A model generated the notes under the pieces. The model was not told where the DNA came from. It saw only the letters and a list, made by a program, of their open reading frames with translations, and searched no databases. A stretch of 9,104 nucleotides of DNA from Limousia pullorum (GTDB lineage Bacteria > Bacillota > Clostridia > Oscillospirales > Acutalibacteraceae). Position 1 is the first letter of the stretch, and each line of letters starts with the position of its first letter. A program made the position numbers and the translations under genes. Shown piece by piece: positions 5,565-9,104 of the stretch. The DNA lies in the NCBI GenBank assembly GCA_018714545.1, contig DVNG01000115.1:1-9104 (forward strand). The letters are read 5' to 3'.

Positions 5565-6377
5565 ATGGATTATAAAATTGTCGCACTTGACTTGGACGGA
5601 ACTTTGGTAAATTCCCGGCACGAAATAAGCGATAAAAACAGTGATATACTTATAAAAATTCAGGAAATGGGCTGTAAGGTTGCCATAGCTACAGGCAGAC
5701 CATTTAAAGGGGCAACAAGACAGGCGGAAAAGCTGAAGCTTTCAAAATTTGGCGGATATATCATGTGCTACAACGGCGGTCTTATAATGGATTGCAGTGA
5801 CAACAGGATTATCTACAGCAGAGAGCTTCCCCATGAGTACATTCCGGAAATCTGCGAAGGCATCAAAGGTATGGACATAACAATAAATACATACACCGCC
5901 GATGAAATTATCGCTTCAAACAGCCGCAACAAATACACCGAAATCGAACCGAGCATAGTGGGCATGAATCTCCATTTTGTGGACGACTTTGTAAAGTTTG
6001 TGGATTTCCCCATAAACAAATGTCTTTTGACCGGCGAGCCGGAAACAATCGCAAAGCTTGAGAAGATTTACAAAGAGCAGTTCAAGGGCAGACTTGACGT
6101 ATTCAAGTCGGAAGCATTTTTCTTAGAGCTTGTTCCAATAGGCGTAAACAAGGGAGAAGCCATAACAAAGCTTGCAGAAATAAACAATGTGGACATATCG
6201 GAAACCATGTCTTTTGGCGACGGATTTAACGATGTGGAGCTTATAAAAACCGCAGGTATGGGAATTGCAATGGCAAACGCCTGCCCTGAGGTTTTGAACG
6301 CCGCTGACTACGTCACTTTGAGCAACGACATGGACGGAGTTGCCGCAGGAATTGAAAAATTCTTTTTCGGAAAATAA
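5565..6377 (+). CDS. Cof-type HAD-superfamily phosphatase
   Basis: This is a 270-residue cytoplasmic hydrolase of the Cof/type IIB HAD group. Motif I is ALDLDGTL (Asp9 nucleophile, Asp11 acid/base). Motif II is ATGRP, around Thr43. Between them and motif III lies the large alpha/beta C2-type cap (about residues 80-190) that sets specificity. Motif III is the lysine in GVNKGEA (Lys196), and motif IV is SFGDGFNDVE (Asp219, Asn222, Asp223) followed by GIAMANA. Relatives dephosphorylate sugar phosphates, pyridoxal phosphate or FMN, and the substrate cannot be read from sequence. AGGA lies 9 nt before the ATG. The gene sits 28 nt after murF and 25 nt before the cytidylyltransferase gene, so it is part of the envelope operon. 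A role with sugar-phosphate or choline-phosphate intermediates is conceivable, but it could simply be a housekeeping phosphatase. Confidence 0.92.
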   Translation: MDYKIVALDLDGTLVNSRHEISDKNSDILIKIQEMGCKVAIATGRPFKGATRQAEKLKLSKFGGYIMCYNGGLIMDCSDNRIIYSRELPHEYIPEICEGIKGMDITINTYTADEIIASNSRNKYTEIEPSIVGMNLHFVDDFVKFVDFPINKCLLTGEPETIAKLEKIYKEQFKGRLDVFKSEAFFLELVPIGVNKGEAITKLAEINNVDISETMSFGDGFNDVELIKTAGMGIAMANACPEVLNAADYVTLSNDMDGVAAGIEKFFFGK

Positions 6378-6402
6378 TTAGGCTTATGGAAAGGGAATAA
6401 AA

Positions 6403-7320
6403 ATGAATATTACAAACAATCAATTTGAAATCCTTGCATTTGCAGAAAGAGAAAACAGAGAGAATAATGAAAATCCCGGAGTGGGAAGAATTTCCACAGA
6501 AACAAGACTTCCCGCAGAGCTTGTAAAGGGAATTTGCTCTGACTTTGAAAATGACGGTGTTTTGGAGCAGGACAGCAACGGCGGTTACAAGGTTACAGAA
6601 AAGGGTCTTGAAACACTTGAACCATACAGAGTAAAAAGAGCGGTTATTCTCGCCGCAGGCTTCGGCTCAAGAATGGTTCCTATAACACTCAACACTCCAA
6701 AGCCACTGGTTAGAGTTCACGGAAAGATGATAATTGAAACTCTCCTGGACGCCATCGAAAAAGCCGAAATTCCTGAAATCGTCCTCATAAGAGGATATCT
6801 GTGGGAGCAGTTCGACCAGCTTAAATACAAGTATCCAAATATTAAATTCATAGAAAACCACCTTTACAACAAGGCAAACAACATCTCCTCTGCCCTTATT
6901 GCAAAGGATTTGCTTGAAAACGCCTATGTCTGCGAGGCTGACCTCCTTGTGAGCAATCCTCATCTTATCAGAAAATACGAGTACAGAAGCAACTATCTGG
7001 GACAGTACAAGGACTACACAGACGACTGGTGCTTCAAGGTTGAAAACAGCGTTATAAAGGAGCTTCTTGTGGGAAGCGAAAACTGCTATCACATGTACGG
7101 CATTTCCTACTGGACAGAAGATGACGGAAAGAAGATGTCAAGCGACATTGAAAAGGTTTACAACATGGAGGGCGGAACAGAAAAGTACTGGGACGAGGTT
7201 GCCCTGAGATTTTGTATGGACAACTATGAAATCCATGTAAGACCCTGCTTTGAAGGCGACATTGTGGAAATCGACACCTTCGGCGAACTCCAGCAGATTG
7301 ATGAAAGCTATAAAATCTAA
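6403..7320 (+). CDS. Winged-helix domain fused to a LicC-like sugar/choline-phosphate nucleotidyltransferase
   Basis: The 305-residue protein has two parts. Residues 1-75 look like a MarR-type winged helix: helix TNNQFEILAFAERE, a turn, a candidate recognition helix PAELVKGICSDFENDG, and a wing ending in GGYKVTEKGLETL. Residues 78-305 are a nucleotidyltransferase with the signature VILAAGFGSRM (81-91), TPKPLV (Lys100), EAD (Asp180, a likely metal ligand) and VEIDT (288-292, Asp291 a likely second ligand). The order YNKANNISSALIAKDL, then YHMYGISYW, then YWDEVA, then EIDT closely follows pneumococcal LicC, which makes CDP-choline from CTP and phosphocholine. 2-aminoethylphosphonate cytidylyltransferase or another sugar-phosphate nucleotidyltransferase is the alternative. 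AAGGGA lies 6 nt before the ATG. It is the last gene of the operon, and a strong terminator starts 4 nt after the stop. No kinase domain is fused and none is seen nearby. Confidence 0.85.
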   Translation: MNITNNQFEILAFAERENRENNENPGVGRISTETRLPAELVKGICSDFENDGVLEQDSNGGYKVTEKGLETLEPYRVKRAVILAAGFGSRMVPITLNTPKPLVRVHGKMIIETLLDAIEKAEIPEIVLIRGYLWEQFDQLKYKYPNIKFIENHLYNKANNISSALIAKDLLENAYVCEADLLVSNPHLIRKYEYRSNYLGQYKDYTDDWCFKVENSVIKELLVGSENCYHMYGISYWTEDDGKKMSSDIEKVYNMEGGTEKYWDEVALRFCMDNYEIHVRPCFEGDIVEIDTFGELQQIDESYKI

Positions 7321-7324
7321 TATT

Positions 7325-7355
7325 AAAAGGGCGGAATTATCCGCCCTTATTTTTT
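7325..7355 (+). terminator. Terminator of the ddl-murF-HAD-licC-like operon
   Basis: A perfect 9-bp G+C-rich stem AAGGGCGGA/TCCGCCCTT (7327-7335 and 7340-7348) closes an ATTA loop and is followed by ATTTTTT. On the other strand it is followed by TTTTAATATT, so it may also stop read-through from the converging gene. Confidence 0.95.
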
Positions 7356-7362
7356 ATCTGTA

Positions 7363-7400
7363 TTACGAAAACACCGGCTTGTCTTTCGACAAGCCGGTGT
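7363..7400 (-). terminator. Terminator of the CBM32/FIVAR gene
   Basis: A perfect 13-bp stem, ACACCGGCTTGTC against GACAAGCCGGTGT (7371-7383 and 7388-7400), has a tetraloop. On the - strand it is followed by TTTTCGTAAT, a modest T-tail. It lies 30 nt after the stop of the converging gene and next to the + strand terminator. Confidence 0.85.
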
Positions 7401-7430
7401 CCTTATTTAAGGCTTTCGCCCGATTTCAGT

Positions 7431-9104
7431 TTACTGAACTATTTCGTAAACATTGATTTCAGCGGCACTGATAAATGCGTTAGCTGTATCTCCTACTGTT
7501 GAAGTTGCAACAAGTCTGATTCTGCGTGCATTAACCTGAACAAATTCTGCTGATTTCTCATTTTTGTTGTTTGCCCATGTACCTGAACCGCCTTTAACCT
7601 CTACGAAATTATCTCCCTCAGCTTCTGTGCTATACATCACCTTATATCCTGTGATTGTACCATTGGAGCTTGAGTCTGTTCTCGGTAAATATGTAATCTT
7701 ATTTACATATCTGTTCTGTCCCAAATCAATGTCGATGTAGTTATCTACGCCGTCCTCACCGATTGTAGGAAGAGGAGACTCTGTAGCCCACTTTGTGTGC
7801 CACCATGTTCCTGTATTTCCGTCAATGGCAAGCCTTGCTTCATTTCCTGCATGGACGTTAGGTGCAGTTGCTGTAAGAGCAGACTGGTCAACCTTTACAG
7901 TTTCGCCTTTCATAACAAGGCTCTCAATTGCATCCTGAAGCTGTGCTACTGCCTCTTCTGCCTGCTTAACTGTCAAATCTAAGTCAGCGCTTTCTTCAAT
8001 TTTAGTCAATACTTCTGTGAACACTGCGGCGGACTCATCTGTATAAAGAGCTGTATCTATCTCTTTTGCCTCTGCAATCAAAGCATTAAGCTCTGTCTTA
8101 TCAGCAAGTTTTTCTACAAGACCTTCTACTGCGCTCTGGAGAGCTGTCAAAGCCTCCTGTACGTCCTGCTCTGTAGCTTCTGCAAAGATGATTACGCCCT
8201 GAGCGTTGTCTCTTGCTTCTGCAAATGCTGCAAAGCTATCCTCTGTGTAGTATTTTGCCTCGTAGTCCTTAACCTCGTTGTAAAGAGCTGTCAAAGCGCC
8301 TTTGTCAACTGTTGACTGAGCTTCGTCTGTAACTATGAACATTTCATAGATTTCAGGAATTACGTCTGCCCACTCAAACTTAATCTCGAATACGTTTTCA
8401 ACGTCCTCAGGAATTGCAATCTTGTTAAGGCTTCCTGACAATGTTCCGATTTCCTGCCATGTGTCTGCGCCTGTTCTAATCTTAACAGCTGCGTTGGAGA
8501 TAGTTGCAGGGTTCTGAACAACTGTGATATCTGTTACAGCATTTGTGTTTTCAGATACCTTGTAGGAAATGCTGCTGTTAGCTGCGGAAGAAATATAGCT
8601 TGTAGCCAAATCTCCGTCCATCATCTTTTCAGCATTGTGGTTAGCCTGCTCAACTGCGCCTGCAACATATGTTGGGTTGTTGGAAACAGGTCTGTACTCG
8701 TTATCGTTGATTTCAAATTCGCAGAAACGAACCCACTTCTCGGAAGCGCCTGCATCGGATGTAAGCTCAACCTTGATGTATCTTGCAGGAATACCGCCGA
8801 TTTCCTCGTTCTTTACAGAATAGTAGGAAATGAGGTAGTTGTGGTTGCCGTAGATTTCGCCGATTTCCTTATCTGTTGTACCGTCGCCGATTGTGATAAC
8901 CTTTGTCCAATCGCTTCCGTCCTCAGAAACAGAGATATCTGCGTTTCTGATAAAGTCATGCTCACCGTCGTAAACGATGAATTCAAGCTTATTAAGGTCA
9001 ATTGTCTGGCCCAAATCGTATGTGAAGTACTTGCCTGCACCCTGAGCATTCTTGAACCATGCCATTGTGCCTCTGTTATAGTCGAATGCGTTTGCTGCGC
9101 CCTC
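7431..9104 (-). CDS. C-terminal region of a large extracellular CBM32/FIVAR protein, probably a glycoside hydrolase (5' partial)
   Basis: The frame stays open to the right edge of the window, so the start is missing; 557 residues are visible. The Met codon at 9065 is internal, because 13 further in-frame codons upstream (EGAANAFDYNRGT) complete the start of a discoidin fold. In order: an F5/8 type C (CBM32-like) module at about 1-137; a second beta-sandwich module of discoidin type at about 143-262, with a KMMDGDLATSY segment; two FIVAR repeats at about 267-332 and 334-397 (helical, with alternating Ala/Glu and ALTALQSAVEGL-type ends); and a C-terminal CBM32 at about 405-557 with LAIDGNTGTWWHTKW and IDIDLGQNRYVNKI. 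This build is usual downstream of the catalytic domain in secreted glycosidases such as GH20, GH84 and GH101 enzymes. The catalytic part is not visible, so the substrate is unknown. There is no LPXTG sorting signal, dockerin or surface-layer repeat at the C-terminus. The gene ends in a strong hairpin and converges on the envelope operon. Confidence 0.88.
   Translation of the reverse strand, partial: EGAANAFDYNRGTMAWFKNAQGAGKYFTYDLGQTIDLNKLEFIVYDGEHDFIRNADISVSEDGSDWTKVITIGDGTTDKEIGEIYGNHNYLISYYSVKNEEIGGIPARYIKVELTSDAGASEKWVRFCEFEINDNEYRPVSNNPTYVAGAVEQANHNAEKMMDGDLATSYISSAANSSISYKVSENTNAVTDITVVQNPATISNAAVKIRTGADTWQEIGTLSGSLNKIAIPEDVENVFEIKFEWADVIPEIYEMFIVTDEAQSTVDKGALTALYNEVKDYEAKYYTEDSFAAFAEARDNAQGVIIFAEATEQDVQEALTALQSAVEGLVEKLADKTELNALIAEAKEIDTALYTDESAAVFTEVLTKIEESADLDLTVKQAEEAVAQLQDAIESLVMKGETVKVDQSALTATAPNVHAGNEARLAIDGNTGTWWHTKWATESPLPTIGEDGVDNYIDIDLGQNRYVNKITYLPRTDSSSNGTITGYKVMYSTEAEGDNFVEVKGGSGTWANNKNEKSAEFVQVNARRIRLVATSTVGDTANAFISAAEINVYEIVQ

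Noticed and set aside
6667..7092. 141-codon open frame antisense to the LicC-like gene
   Set aside because: Antisense shadow of a conserved nucleotidyltransferase domain; no SD or motif.
7401..7430. GGC-GAAA-GCC and CCTTA/TAAGG mini-dyads after the CBM32/FIVAR gene
   Set aside because: The stems are only 3 and 5 bp, and the 13-bp terminator beside them explains termination.

Overview
The window reads as a piece of a Gram-positive gut-type anaerobe of the class Clostridia. A Ruminococcus-like (Oscillospirales) relative is the best guess. The clues are a dockerin C-terminus, a large secreted CBM32/FIVAR protein of the kind used on host or plant glycans, a LicC-like nucleotidyltransferase, strong Shine-Dalgarno sites, consensus sigma-A promoters and fairly low GC. 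The genus is inference; there is no rRNA or other marker.

Layout. (1) Positions 2-130 are the last codons of a dockerin protein on the + strand. (2) Positions 131-507 carry no gene. They hold two head-to-tail copies of a structured repeat of about 157 bp, each with a terminator hairpin and two further dyads. (3) Positions 508-1374 (-) encode class II fructose-bisphosphate aldolase, with a near-consensus promoter and Shine-Dalgarno site. (4) Positions 1573-2773 (-) are an A+T-rich two-gene unit: an ImmA/IrrE-type zinc peptidase followed by an unrecognised two-TM membrane protein. It has its own promoter, which overlaps dyad symmetry. (5) Positions 3109-7320 (+) are a four-gene envelope operon: Ddl, MurF, a Cof-type HAD phosphatase and a winged-helix/LicC-like cytidylyltransferase. 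It has one clear promoter upstream, short gaps (4, 28 and 25 nt) and one strong terminator. (6) Positions 7431-9104 (-) are the C-terminal part of a large extracellular protein whose start lies outside the window. It converges on the envelope operon, and two terminators lie back to back between them.

How the genes work together. Ddl makes D-Ala-D-Ala and MurF attaches it to the UDP-MurNAc-tripeptide, so the first two operon genes do consecutive steps of peptidoglycan precursor synthesis. The HAD phosphatase and the LicC-like enzyme could add an envelope-decoration step (phosphocholine or similar), but no choline kinase or transferase is present here. The peptidase/membrane-protein pair looks like accessory DNA lodged between two housekeeping loci. 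It is the best candidate in the window for an undescribed system, possibly a stress or conflict module, although its function cannot be read from the sequence. The two glycan-related proteins at the window ends are not linked to each other by transcription.
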